From: Voacanga thouarsii
Taxonomy: Eukaryota > Streptophyta > Magnoliopsida > Gentianales > Apocynaceae
Length of the DNA: 64,000 bases
NCBI GenBank assembly: GCA_026120185.1
Contig: JANUWF010001218.1
Location: forward strand, 2,418,001 to 2,482,000
Direction: 5' to 3'
Shown here: positions 12,400 through 24,345 of the stretch, in pieces
How the letters are laid out: each line of letters starts with the position of its first letter
Position numbering within the stretch: position 1 is the stretch's first letter
The notes under the pieces: model-generated
Seen by the model: only the letters and a program-made list of their open reading frames with translations
Database searches by the model: none
Told to the model about the DNA's origin: nothing
Position numbers and translations under genes: made by a program

Positions 12400-13375
12400 T
12401 TTGACATTCACAGAATTTTAGATGGAACAATTTGAATCCAAAAGGTTCGTCCAAAATCCTGTAAACTGGGTTGAAAAAGTTTTTGTCTAGTTAGCGCTAT
12501 TTTGGACTTACCTTTTGGATGCATCTTCGTCCAAAACCCGAGTCCAAAACATGGATGCGTTTAAATAGAAAAATTTATAGCCGTTTATTTATGACCGTTA
12601 GCACTCCACTTTTTGGCTCTATAAATAGACCTTAAAGCAAGATTAGATGCAAGATTTTTGAAACACTCATCTTAGAAACATTATTGCTCAATATTTTTCA
12701 AAAATCTCTTTTTATCTAGCTTCAAAGTAAGTTCATTGTGTATCAAAGATAAAAGTATTTGTGCCTTGTATCCGAGTGAACATCTGCTCAAGTAAGTGAG
12801 CTTATCTCTTTTCTATTGATATTCAAATCTCTGTTGCAATGCAAGGTTGTGGTATAAAACCCATAGGGGTGAGCCTTGTGTTGATTTATGTTCAAGGTTG
12901 TGTGGTAAAACTCATTAGGGTGATCCTTGTTTTGTGTTTGTGTCAAGGTTGTGGAGTAAAACCTACTGAGGTAATCCTTGATGTGTTTGCGTGACTGAGA
13001 GGTTGTGGAAAACTTAGCGTGGTGATCCTCTCTTATATGAGAAACAGTTTCATTAAGTAAGGTTAATGGAATAGGATTGAAAATCCTTAAGTATTGAGCT
13101 TAAGGTAGTGGACGTAGATCATAATTGATCGAACCACTATACATCTCTTGTCTCATTTTATTTAGTGGTTCATGTATTGTTTTTTTTATGTTCTTTTACT
13201 GTCTAAATCTGGATATACATCTATGAGTGCTTAGATAACTTTCTATGCATCTATAAAGTCAGTCCAAGCATCTTGGTGATCATCATTATTCAGTGTTTTA
13301 GACAAACTGGAAAAATTGTTTTTTCTTGCCAAAAACCTTATTCACCCCCCCCTCTAAGGTTTTTTAGTAATTGTC
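12400..13375 (+). repeat. Sirevirus/Maximus-like copia LTR remnant
   Basis: The 3' portion has the layout of Sirevirus (SIRE/Maximus) LTRs: a TATA box TATAAATAG at 12620-12628, a middle of repeated AAGGTTGTGG...ATCCTTG units, then GTGGACGTAG and CGAACCACTATA, and the C-rich ATTCACCCCCCCCTCT near the end. No second LTR, primer site or Sirevirus pol follows, so it is probably a solo LTR or a fragment. The left edge is not defined and the boundaries are estimates. Confidence 0.6.
12842..13032. repeat. Four hairpin-ended tandem units in the LTR
   Basis: Units at 12842-12878, 12893-12929, 12944-12980 and 12997-13032 are 36-37 nt long and repeat every 51-53 nt. Each begins AGGTTGTG and ends ATCCT or GCCT. 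Units 1-3 are bounded by CAAGG/CCTTG; unit 4 by GAGAGG/CCTCTC, so pairing of the ends is kept although the bases changed. Confidence 0.8.
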
Positions 13376-13910
13376 ATGAAAGATCTCACAAGTGGGAAAG
13401 TGAAGATAAGGCCTTACATTACATTCAATAACGTTTCCTAAATGGTCTTCTTTTTGAAAGAGTTAAGTAATTTATTAATATATGTAATATTTTTGTGTAT
13501 ATAATAATTGTGATTTGACTCAAGATGTGTAATTTTGTTGAGAAACTATTTTAGTGGATACTTAACTTATAATTGAACAAGACAATAGGGTTTGATTCTT
13601 GTGCTTAAAAAAAAAAAATGTTGGAGGTGTAGATATCATTTATCAATAAGGTAACATATAGGGTGATTTTAATATTAACTAAAATTGTAAAAGACAAATG
13701 GAAAATGTAGATACTATTATAGTACTAGCGTGTAAAAGAATTATATGAATAAATTAAATTATTCACATATTTTTTGCTAAGTGAGGGCTATATCAAGCTA
13801 ATCATTCTATATGTTGTTCCAAAAGTAGTTTATAATTATATATAGAGGCAAAAAAGCATTTTCCCCTCTTTTTGTTTAATTCTTTTCTAGAAGGAGATCC
13901 TATCCACAAA
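13376..13910. other. Intergenic, no supported feature
   Basis: AT-rich DNA with no gene or repeat edge that I can identify. Confidence 0.45.
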
Positions 13911-13915
13911 AAAAA

Positions 13916-13916
<1 letters not shown>

Positions 13917-14004
<88 letters not shown>
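13917..14004. repeat. (TAA)n microsatellite
   Basis: About 29 uninterrupted AAT/TAA units. The poly-leucine and poly-asparagine frames across it are artefacts of this repeat. Confidence 0.97.
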
Positions 14005-14008
<4 letters not shown>

Positions 14009-14071
14009 GATCAAACACTTAAGATTTAAAATAAATCCTAATTTATGTTTTGAAACAAACGTACTAACAGC

Positions 14072-14275
14072 AACAGATCTCAACACACATACATCATAAC
14101 TCAACAGCGTTCCATCTCAACACACAAACATCATAGCTCAACATCATTCCATCTCAACACATAAATATCATCAATCCAATTCTGTAACCCACAACAACAG
14201 CATTCCATCTAGAAACGCAGAAACATAACTTAACCCACAATATTCCATCTCAATACACAAATATCATCAATTCTC
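14072..14275. repeat. Degenerate minisatellite
   Basis: About five imperfect copies of a 35-60-bp unit containing CATTCCATCTCAACACACAA and ATCATCA, starting next to the (TAA)n tract. Unit length varies because of internal indels. Confidence 0.75.
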
Positions 14276-14280
14276 ACCTG

Positions 14281-14944
14281 AAAAAAAAAAAAAAGATAAT
14301 CCATAGATCAACTGGGGAAAAAAAAATTCATATTTCAAACCCAGCAACATTTAACTGAGCTGAACTTGTGCCAATTTTTTTTATAAAAAAAAAATTTATT
14401 CCAGAAGTTTGAGAACATACCTAGAATTTAGGGTTTTTGCATGCATTCAATAGAATGGGTTTTTTTTGTTACCGCCTGTTCCTTCCAAGCTCAATTTGAA
14501 AAACCCTAAAAAACCCTTAATCTAGGACAAGCAACCGACAGAAAAGGGAAAGAAATTGCTTAACACTGAAACAATTGACAGATCTTCAATTGTCAAGGAC
14601 AGATATTTTGGGTTTGAAAGAAAAATTAGCGCTCATAGATGAGGAAAATCATTGCGGCAAGAGGAAGAGAAATATTGCAATAGCAAAATGAGAAAGGGGG
14701 TGATGCAAATTTGGTTGGATGCATTTGGTGAATACATCCTGTTTTAGTTACGATGCACTCCACCAGTGCGTCAAGATAAGGCCTTCCTTAGCCGGCCGGG
14801 CTAGTTGAAGGGGAATGGCCTCTTTTGGGGCCATTTTTATAAAAAAAAACTCTTCATTTTTGTCCTCAGTCACTCTATCTTTGTCATTACAATCACAAAG
14901 TGGAATGAAACAAAGGAAGGAAGAAACTTTTAGTTTTAGAAGAC
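14281..14944. other. Intergenic flank of a DUF1262 relic
   Basis: No gene seen. The last about 60 bp before 14945 align to the sequence just upstream of the decayed DUF1262 copy at 38358-39437 (shared CTATCTTTGTCATTACAATC and GTTTTAGAAGACATG), so this is retained 5' flank or UTR. A GC-rich AGCCGGCCGGGCT patch lies near 14791. Confidence 0.55.
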
Positions 14945-15215
14945 ATGCGTGTCGCAAGACCTCTTTCTCACTTTAAAAGGTTTCCAAATTCTCTTTCAGA
15001 CCAACCTTGAAGGTCCAAATTCAGGATATTTAGGGATTCAAGATGAAGAATTAGAGACTTATGGTTGTTTTGGTGTGTGCAAGAACTGAAACCTCAAGGG
15101 TTTGTGATTTCCACAGAACAAGAACATGGCTATTCGCTATAAACAAGATTCTGGGGAGCACTCCAATGTGAGGTTGAATGATGTTGTTGTTAAGGCAATT
15201 TTGGACTCAGTGCAG
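14945..15215 (+). pseudogene. DUF1262 exon-1 relic
   Basis: Reading MRVARPLSHFKRFPNSLSDQ then, after a frame change, EGPNSGYLGIQDEELETYGC and FGVCKN followed by a stop. Further on SGEHSNVRLNDVVVKAILDS is legible. This is the N-terminal exon of the DUF1262 family, as in the intact copies (MYVTRPLS, EGPNLGYLVIQDEE, CFGFCK, NLDDVVLVPVLD). The frame break is at the P/EG junction. No exon 2 follows because a copia LTR begins at 15324. The orientation is opposite to the main cluster. Closest in sequence, including 5' flank, is the decayed copy at 38-39 kb. Confidence 0.85.
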
Positions 15216-15323
15216 CAATTTACGGAATGATATTCTAGGAACTTTACGAAATTGTATTCTAGGATCTTTAGCTATATTAGTGGATGTGTTTTTGGTAGTT
15301 TACTCTGTATAGGAAATCTTAAT

Positions 15324-17211
15324 TGTTAGAATGTATGCCCTCTTATACTAGATTTCTAATGTATTTTTTACTTGTATTAATAAAAGTATTTTTTTCAGAA
15401 TTTATTTGTGAAATTTTCTTTATATTTGTGCACAATTTTATTAAAAAAACCCATTATGTTTAAGTAAATAGTTAATGTGAATGGAGGTATTTCACAGTAA
15501 GGTATGGACTATAGGATACTTAACACACAAACTATTATTTTTAATAGGATGATGAGAATGAGAATCTTATCATGGCAAGGTTATTATGTTATGAATTTTA
15601 AATAGGAAGTGTCTTACCTTTAACTAATGAGTAGTCTACTTATTTCATAACATAAATGCATTTTGAATACGTAGAACATGACCTGTAGTAGTGGTTCTAA
15701 AAGTACTATATGATAGAAACCCAGACTACTACTACTATAGCGTGAACTTATATTTTACAACTTGAGTATAAGTTAGTGATCTAACGAAGCTAAAAATGTA
15801 TGTTTTGATATACTATAATTGAGGTTCTTTAGAAGGATTAATATACTTGGATGTTGGGTATATGTGATAGTTAGTCAAGACAGACTTGTACGAGATAGTG
15901 TCTACACTATATCACCTATTGTGGTTGTTCGAATGATCTAATTATCTAGGATCTTAAGGAACATGACTTGGATATTGGCTTTAGAATAACTCCCTTGAAA
16001 AGCTAGAATATTCTAAGAAATCGTGGATTATTGGACTAGAAGCCTAAGGATGGAAGATGTCATTTTAAAAGGTATTAGTATACTATTTCCTCTCTAAATG
16101 AACGACGATGTGTAGAGGGGTATTTTAGTCATTTCACCCATGGGTAAAAGACATAGCTAATGCAGCATTGTCCTTGGGGTCAATATTTTCTTATAGTGAT
16201 ATTAGGAAATATTTAAGATGTAAAATACAGCTATTTATATATCAAGGGTATTTTGATCATTTTAGTAGCTAAGGCAATGTGTCTTTTTGGTCCTCAAAAT
16301 AGCTCGTAAGTCCTAATCATTTTAGGTCGAGGAAATGGTCACAATGGAAAAATGATTTTATTTTATTCAGGAAATCTAATTTATTTTTGGACTGAAATAA
16401 AATAAAAGAAATAAGAAAAATTAAATTTATTATCTAGTTTGATTGGTTAATTATTTATTCAGGGTCTAAACCCATATTGAATAATTAGAAAAATTATCCT
16501 GGGCTTAATAATTATTTTAGTTCATTTGGGCTCATTAATTATTTATTGGGTTATTTTAATGGGTCCAGGAAATAAATAATTAATGGTTATTATTTTTTGG
16601 GCTCATTGGGTCCAGAAAAAAATAATAAATTATTTTGGCCTGATAGCCTGGACTAAAGGGTTTTTATTATTCATGGTACACAAGAGTTGGGGTTTACCCA
16701 AACCTCTTCTGTTGATAACCTTTGAATGTTTGAAATATCAAAACACCAGGATTGAGTTATTTGGGATGTGAATAGAAGTAGTGCAGTAGGAAAAAAAAGA
16801 GCAAAACTCACGACACTGAAAAAGAAAAAAACCAGAGTTGGTCTCTATTCTCTCTCTTTCTCGTTTTTACTCTTTTTCCCTTTTCCATCTTCTTGTCTTT
16901 GTTAACTAATAGCAAAGGATCAAGAAGGACCAGTCGTCGTCTAGGTTGTTTCACCAACATAAATAGGCGGAGGAATATTTTGAAAAGTGAAAAGCTTCGC
17001 GTACATGCCAAGAAGAAGCCGACGGATCGCTGGTTTCTCACCAGAATCGTCGTTGAGACAGGTAGCTGCTCCTGTGGTTGGTGCTTCATCTTCTTAGCCA
17101 AATAAGAAAAAACACATAAAGGTATTGATTTTCACCTTCCCCTTTGTCGCGTTTTTGTTTTCTGGGTCTTGTTTCATGCGTGCATGGCATCTTTTGTTTT
17201 TTGTTGCTGTA
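15324..17211 (+). repeat. 5' LTR (family A) of the Angela-like copia
   Basis: Starts TGTTAGAATGTATGCCCTCT and aligns to 24346-24752, 24995-26855 and, reversed, 62257-64000. The 3' limit is set by the primer site at 17214 and is uncertain by a few bases because no clean CA precedes it. A TATA-like TATTTATATATC lies near 16232. Confidence 0.82.
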
Positions 17212-17213
17212 AG

Positions 17214-17226
17214 TGGTATCAGAGCG
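17214..17226 (+). other. tRNA-Met primer-binding site
   Basis: TGGTATCAGAGCG directly after the 5' LTR. Confidence 0.85.
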
Positions 17227-18982
17227 TTTGCTTTGAAAGGCTTATGATTGATTCATGCTAGTTAATAAAACTTGGCAAGACTATTGATAATAAGATCCTT
17301 CGTTATTTTGGTATGGATAGATTGTCTATACACCTCATCGTTAAGGTATAGGAGCCTCTGTAAAATTTTCTTTATTGCTTTTTTTAGCTTCATGTAAGCT
17401 TAATTTGAAAAAGTACAGGCAGTTATTATGTTTTTTGTGAAAAAATGTAACAAGAAACGGCCTTAGACGATTGCAAAGCATTAAAGAGATGCCCAGTGAA
17501 AGTTGCAGCGAAAGGATTTTTTTCTTGAGGAAGAAGATGGACTGAGCCAGACCCTCGTTGTGAGGGGAGTCGAGGATGCCCAGGCTAGTCGCAGCTTGAA
17601 GCCATAGCCGGGCCTGAGCATTTCCTCGGCTCTGGGCGTGTGCAAGGAAGCTTCCTCGTGGAAGCTGTTGCCTCGTGGAAGCTGATGCAGCAACTTCCTC
17701 GTGGAAGCTGTTACATCGAGTGACCGGGTCGTGGGCAACTGCCGTGGACCATGGTCCATGGGTCTTCCCATGGGTCATGATCCAGTGTGGTAGGTGAACT
17801 GGACTAGAGAAAAAAAAAATATATATAGTTTTTAGTCCCATACTAGACAAAGTTAATTTTTTTGCAATAGTTAATATTCGTTGAATATTTTACATGAAAA
17901 ATAATAGTAAAGGATATTAGGATTAAAAAGGATCATTAATTAATTTAATTAATTTGCGTAATTCTTTTATTTGTGCACTTAAGATTAAAAAATAGAAAAG
18001 AATGAAAACATTTATAATTTTTTAGCATGCTAATTATTTTAAATCCTGTGTGCACTTTTCTCAAAGACCAAAGTCTTTGGGGAATTTTATTTGATAAGGA
18101 AAAATATTTTTCTTTAATTAAATTGTTATTTTAACTTTAACAAAAATTAATTCTTGGTTATTTTCTTAAAGGTTTTTTATCCTTGACATATAAAATATTA
18201 TGGATTTAGAAATTTTTATAAATTAATTCATTTTAGCAAAGGAAAAATTATTTTTGTCAAATAAAGCCTTGAGATCAAAATCTCTATGAATTTTTAAATG
18301 GAAAAATTTTGAAATTATTAAGTTTTTGACTTAAATAAAATTAATCCATGAGGAAAGATTTCTCAAAGGGTATAAACCTTGACATAAGTTTTTTTTTTTT
18401 TTATGGATTTAGACATTTTATTTTAAGTTAAAAGAAAACTTAATTGGAATTTTTCAAATAATATTTTTTTAAGAAAATCATTATTTAAAAAAGTAAGTGG
18501 GAGAAGGGTTTCAATGGCCCCACGTCTTCCATCACAATCCTCATTAGATATCGTGGATCTCCTCGCGTCACCTTAGGAGTGAACTCGTATAGGATGGAGA
18601 TACCACAAGGATCTAGAACTAATGGAAGGATATAATTAGTAACTCAAGACATGTATTATGATCGGTCAGCCCGCGTTGGAGGTTATAGTGCGAGGTATAT
18701 CCATAAAAAATGAGAAGAAACGACTATCCCCTCGATGGAGTTATCTTCTAGATCAATACCTAGAAGGAAAGTTAATTTGTGGTGGTTAACACACTTAACT
18801 TAGGACACTGTTAATCTTCCCAAGAAGTTATGTCAGTTTTTCTAAGAGACAAATTAATCATTTTAAAGATAATAGTAATGTGGTTAGCTATTTTCAAGTT
18901 TAATATGAGGATAAAGTGCATAAATTTATTTTTATTTTACAAATATTGAGAATTTTTTTATATTTTTTTTTAAATTTCAAAA
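17227..18982 (+). other. Long untranslated leader of the copia element
   Basis: No credible ORF between the primer site and gag. It holds a GC-rich hairpin cluster at about 17560-17775 that contrasts with the AT-rich surroundings. The minus-strand ORFs across this patch (17341-17850 and 17481-17771) arise from it and have no recognisable domain. Confidence 0.6.
17649..17773. repeat. GC-rich palindrome cluster in the leader
   Basis: Repeats of CCTCGTGGAAGCTG at 17654-17667, 17671-17684 and 17697-17710. The first lies in the perfect palindrome AGCTTCCtcgtGGAAGCT (17649-17666). GGACCATGGTCC (17746-17757) and CCATGGGtcttCCCATGG (17756-17773) are also perfect inverted repeats. Confidence 0.88.
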
Positions 18983-19760
18983 ATGGTTGATGGAGGTTCT
19001 TTCAGTCCTTTAGTTGTTATTCTCCGTGAGAATAATCTAACTGGTCCAAAGTATGTGGATTGGAAAAGGAACTTGAACATAATACTCACAGCCGAAGAGT
19101 ATAAATATGTTCTATACGAGACCTGCTCAGTAATTGGAAAAGGTTCTACCGCTAAGGAGCATGAGGCTAAAAAGGTATGAAAGAAGGTTGACGAAATGAC
19201 TCGATGCTATATGTCAGCCTCTATGTAAAATGTTCCACAGTCCAAATACGTGTACATAGCCACTGCATAAGACATAGCACATCTCTAGCTATAATGTTCA
19301 TGGAAAAGAGCCGGCTTACAAGGCAGGAGGCTCTTAGAACGATCATAAATACAAAAATGGCTGAGAGAGCATCAGTCAGAGAACATATGCTCAAGATGAT
19401 TGCTGTTTTCGAGGAAGCAGAAGTTTTGGGGGCTGTTATTGACCCCGAGAGCTAAGTGGACATAGTTCTCGAATCTTTGACGAGCTCATTTACTTAGTTC
19501 AAGTTGAATTACAATATGAACAAGTTAAACATGGGTTTAGCTGAGTTAATGAAGGAGCTCTAGGTGACAAAGAAAGGTATGAAGCCATAGGCTAGAGCTA
19601 TGCTGGCTTCTTCTTAAAAAACTGGGCCCAAGCCCAGAAAGTTCAAGAAGAAGAAGGGTAATGCAATGCATCAGCCCAATTCCCAACCTAAAGATAAACC
19701 CAAGGGCAAATGCTTCAAGTATGGGAAGAAGGAATACTAGAAAAAAGAGTGTCCAGATCT
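18983..19760 (+). pseudogene. Copia gag of the Angela-like element
   Basis: The start reads MVDGGSFSPLVVILRENNLT then PKYVDWKRNLNIILTAEEYK, the conserved N-terminus of this gag group. A stop follows near 19180, and the next frame (19204-19455) has SRLTRQEALRTI and SVREHMLKMIAVFEEAE. The knuckle near 19710 is damaged (CFKYGKKEY, stop, KKEC), with the second cysteine lost. Gag would form the particle. Confidence 0.8.
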
Positions 19761-19829
19761 TCAAGCTAAGAAAAACCCCATAGGTAATGTTCTCTATCTA
19801 GAGTCTATATCAATAGTTAGATCAACTTC

Positions 19830-21156
19830 CACTCGAATTTTTGATTCAGGCATGATCATATTTGTAACTCTTTGTAGGGGTTTAGGAAGGTTAGAAGACT
19901 CCAAAAGGGCGAACATGGACTACACGTGAGAAATGGAGCACAAGTTTGGGCCCTTGTTGTAGGAGAACTGGAACTTACTTTTGAGTGTAATAGAATAATT
20001 GTTTTGAAAGATATTTTATGTGTTCATAGTTTTAGACAAAATTTGGTTTTAGGTACAAAACTAATAAATCAAGAATATTCTATTTCTTTCCATTCTGGTA
20101 TTAATATAAGTAGAAATGGAGAAGTTATATGTACTGGGCACATGTATGAAAATCTATTCTTTGTTAATCCTATTAACAGTCAATTGAATAACGCTCAATC
20201 AGAACCTTTAAATGGGAAGAGAAAGACCAATATCAATGACTCATATCTTTGGCATCTAAGGTTGGCTCACATTAACTCAACTAGAATTTAGAGGTTAATA
20301 TATGATGGGCCTTTAGACTCATTGAGATTGAAAAGTTTATCTTAGTGCGAATCCTGTCTTATGGGAAAAATGACCAAAAGGTCCTTTACCCAAAAGGCGG
20401 ATAGAGCCAAAGAAGTATTGAGTCTTGTTCACACTAATGTGTGGTCCTTTGTTTACGCCAACAAGAGGGGGGTTTGAGTACTTTATTACTTTCACAGATG
20501 ATTGTATAGGATATGGTTAAGTTTATCTAATGAGACGCAAGTCTGACTCTTTTGACAAGTTCAAAGAGTTTAAGGTTGAAGTGGAGCGTCGAACAAGTAA
20601 GCTAATCAAGACTTTACAATTAGATCGTGGTGGAGAATATCTCATTAGTGAATTTAAGGACTATATGGTACATCATAGGATAGTATCCCAACTCTATGCA
20701 CCGGGGACACTCCAACAGAATGGAGTAATTGAAAGAAGGAATATGACATTGATGGAAATGATTCGAAGCATGATATTTTTTGCTACTCTTCCAGTATTTT
20801 TTTGAGGATATGCCCTAAAAATAGTGGCATATATTCTAAACTTGGTGCCTTCCATGTCGGTGCCTTCTAAGTCAGTACCTAGAACTCCCTATGAGATGTG
20901 AACTAAGCATAAGCCAAGTCTAAATCATCTCAAGATATGGGATTGTCTAGCTTTGTACTGATCAAGGGAGATAAGTTAGAACCAAGATTAGAATTATACT
21001 ATTTTGTAGGGTATCTAAAAAGTATAAAGGGTGGTTACTTTTATTATCCTAAGGAGCAAAAAGTACTCGTAAGTACTAATGCTAGATACTTAGAGGATGA
21101 ACAAAGTACATCCACTAAAGGTTCAACAAGGTTGGAACTTGAAGAGAAGTTATTTT
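19830..21156 (+). pseudogene. Copia protease and integrase of the Angela-like element
   Basis: The protease motif STRIFDSG is kept near 19840, but the following block is degraded. Downstream, frame 19926-20291 has ILCVHSFRQNLVLGTKLIN and YLWHLRLAHINSTRI, then CESCLMGKMTKRSF, which is the integrase zinc site. The integrase core at 20530-20805 has KLIKTLQLDRGGEYLISEF and the DDE-region block QLYAPGTLQQNGVIERRN. The C-terminal part stops at the solo LTR insertion. Confidence 0.82.
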
Positions 21157-22599
21157 TGTTGGGGATATGCCCTAGAGTCAATTTGTACTTATACAATTGT
21201 CATTATGTTTTATATAATAATATGAGGCTTTCCTTTCCATGAATAGTGAGTTTTGTTTTGTTGGTCATCAAGTACGTGACTTGATAGTAAAACCCTACAA
21301 TGAATACAATGACTATTCTAAAACTGTCCCTGAACGATTATTATTATTGGAATAATAATAAATTAAGATTAGTATGTTTGTGACTTGATGGCTATGTTTT
21401 ACTGGCCATGGATATTTGTGATATCGAGTCAAGACATAAATAAATGTTAGAGAACATTGTATTGGACATGACCCACTGTGAGAGTACTTCATGGAATATG
21501 TCATAAGTACTTTCTAGCCATAATAATATTGAAAGTCCTTCGACCTAAATTCATCATAGTTTCTTACTTGATAAATTCTATATTTTGACATTGTCTAAAG
21601 TTGTCTTTAACCAGATAATAAATTAGACTACTGTTAGATATAGAATAAATCAGGGAGAGAAATATGATTGATTGTGAAGGAATTTGTCCCTCTCAGTTAT
21701 GTGAGAGATATCCATGGGCCCCTTGATAAGTTAGACTGTTAAAAATGCATGGCCGTGCTCAAAATATATCAATCTAAGATATAGATATCATTTGTTTGAA
21801 CAGTCTACTATGAAATCAAGAAATAATTGATTAAGCTTAATAAGGATGATATGCTCTGTGCCTTATGCTTAATCTGGATATCGTGTGACAAAAGGACTAA
21901 ATATAAAATTATGGTTTGGTTCAAAGAGATCACCGATCTTCATTTAACCTGGATAGTTATAATGTTTTGCTAGAAACCGCTTATAACTTGTGGGCCATTT
22001 AAATATGATTTAGACACACTGCCAGTGTTAAATGAACCTATAGGGTCACACAATAAGCGAACTTGTTAGGTTATTTTTCTGGTGACCAGGTTCGATGAAT
22101 CTGGATGATATCCAGATTATAAGAATCTGACTCGGTAAAATAATTAGTTAAATTACCGAGATAATGGCAGAATCTTATCATATCAGTTTTAATTTAATTT
22201 GAATTTAAATTAGAATATGATAAGATATTATTAGGGTTGGACTCTAAGAGGTTCGAGGGTTTTTTAAGAAAACCCTAGCCGTCTTTCAATAGTCCAATTT
22301 TTCGGTTGAGAACATTCGTGCCATTCTCTACCAGAAAAAAAAACCTCTCAAACCCTAGGCGCTAGCACTCCCCGGGTATCGAGTGAGTTCGCGGTGTGTA
22401 TCCGATAGAGGACGTTCGCATACTGCAGCGTCTGGTGATTGTTCGGGTTGAACGTACAACAACGCAACCAGAATCGAAGGATTTCGATTACAGCAACCAG
22501 AGGTAATTCTTAAAGCTTAGATCTTCTTAATCGTTTACTTGGGTCCTCGGGAGGGATTCATAGATGTTTTCCGCATTTAGGAGTCCACGAATCCCAACA
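21157..22599. mobile_element. Solo LTR (family B), copia-like
   Basis: It is bounded by TGTTGGGGATATGCCC and GAATCCCAACA with a perfect 5-bp target-site duplication ATTTT (21152-21156 and 22600-22604). The 1443-bp body has no ORF, and the pol reading continues either side (EEKLF before, then about 22605 onward). A related copy is at 31011-32553. Solo LTRs arise by recombination between the two LTRs of one element. Confidence 0.95.
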
Positions 22600-22604
22600 A
22601 TTTT

Positions 22605-24340
22605 TTGAATCAACTTCTTCTAAACCAATTATAGAACAAGAAGAAGTACAGCCTCCAGAACCTATACAATTGGAGCTTCATCGTAGTGAGAGGATATCTA
22701 GAGTTCCAAAAAGATGTACTGGAGAGGTTTTTGACCTAGTTTCCGGCCATTAGGATCAAGATTTCACTAGATACAAGGAGGTTATTGCTGATGCCGATGC
22801 AAACCTATGGCATAAAGTAATAAAAACCGATATTGAATCTATGTACTTCAATCGGGTTTGGGATTTTGTAACTTCACCTGAAGGGATAAAACCCATAGGG
22901 TGTAAGTGGGTTTACAAGAGGAAGAGGGGAGCGGATGGGAAGGTGAAAACCTTCAAAGCTAGGCTTGTGGTGAAAGAGTATATTAAAAAAAAAAGGAATT
23001 GACTATGAGAAAACCTTTTCCTCGGTAGTCATGTTTAAGTCCATCAATATCTTCCTTGCCATCGCATATCATTATGACTATGAGATATGACAAATGGATG
23101 TCAAGGTGACATTTTTAAATGGCCATCTTAGTGAAGACATGTATATGTCATAACTAGAAGGCTTTATTGTTAAAAGCCAAGAGCATAAGGTTTGTAAGCT
23201 TAAGAAATCTATTTATGGACTTAAGCAGACATCCAGAGTATGGAACATTCATTTCAATGAGACAGTAAAGTCTTACGGTTTCATTCAAAATGAGGATGAA
23301 CCATGTGTGTATAGGAAACTGGAAGGTATAAATGTGATTTTTCTTGTCCTGTATGTGGATGACATTTTACTAATTGGAAATGATGCAAAGACACTGTCAT
23401 TTACTAAGGTTTGACTATCTAGTCAATTTAGTATGAAGGACTTGGGTGAAGCCATTTACATTCTCGGAATAAAGCTTCTTAGAAATAGGAAGTAGAGAAT
23501 GTTAGGTTTATCCCGAGCTATATACATTGACAAAATGTTAGCAAAATACAACATTAACTCTTGCAAGGGGGCATTGATCCCTTGCAGACATAGGTTGTCT
23601 TTTTCTTCAAAGGATTGTCCAGAGTCTCAAGAAGAAAAAGATAGGATGAATAGAATTCCCTATACTTCGGCTGTAAGAAGTCTCATGTATATCATGCCGT
23701 GTACTAAACCAGATATCTGTTTTATCGTAAGCGTAGTTAGCAGATATTAGTCAAAACCCAAAAAGGTTCATTGGCAAGCTATAAAGTATATTCTTAAGTA
23801 TCTCAAAGGTATGAGAGATTATATGCTAGTTTACAAGGTTGATGACTTGGTTCCTATAGGATACACGGACTCAAACTTCTAAGCGAATAAGGATAAGAGA
23901 AAATCCACTAGTGGATATGCATTCACCTTGTCTGAAAGAGCCATTTCATGGAGGAGTATTAAGCAATCTTGCATTGCTGATCAACCATGGAAGCTGAGTA
24001 TGTGGCAGCTTCGGAGGTATCAAAAGAAGCAGTTTGGCTTCAGAAGTTCCTTTTGAAACTTGGAGTTGAGTCACACATGGACCAATCAGTTATGATGTAT
24101 TGCGACAACATTGGTGCAGTCTCACAATCTAAAGAACCACAAAAAGGGGAAGCACATAGAGAGGAAGTACCATCAGATCTGGGATTTTATCCAGAAACGA
24201 AAAGTCTTGGTGGGACAGATTGCCTCGGAGAACAATCTAGCAGATCCTTTCACCAAGCTTTTGGTAGAGAGTATTTAGAAGACACTTAGACGCAATAGGG
24301 GTGGGCACCTATGGCTTACTTAGTCTTAAAGTGCAAGTGG
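22605..24340 (+). pseudogene. Copia reverse transcriptase and RNase H of the Angela-like element
   Basis: RT blocks include PIGCKWVYKRKRGADGKVKT and FKARLVVKEY near 22890-22980, then QMDVKVTFLNGHL, LKKSIYGLKQTSRVWN and YVDDILLIGND (YVDD at 23352-23363). RNase H includes MEAEYVAASEVSKEAVWLQK from 23987 and MYCDNIGAVSQSKEP. Stops and shifts recur, including in an A-rich run near 22983. The PPT and 3' LTR follow at 24336-24346. Confidence 0.85.
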
Positions 24341-24345
24341 GAGAT

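Noticed and set aside
12842..13032. CRISPR-like array (regular repeats and spacers)
   Set aside because: The spacers are similar to each other and the locus is a plant LTR; the repeats are imperfect tandem units.
13802..14104. Poly-leucine and poly-asparagine ORFs
   Set aside because: Both are translations of the (TAA)n microsatellite on opposite strands.
17341..17850. Two overlapping minus-strand ORFs (169 and 96 codons)
   Set aside because: They arise from the GC-rich palindrome patch in a retroelement leader, antisense to the element, with no recognisable domain.
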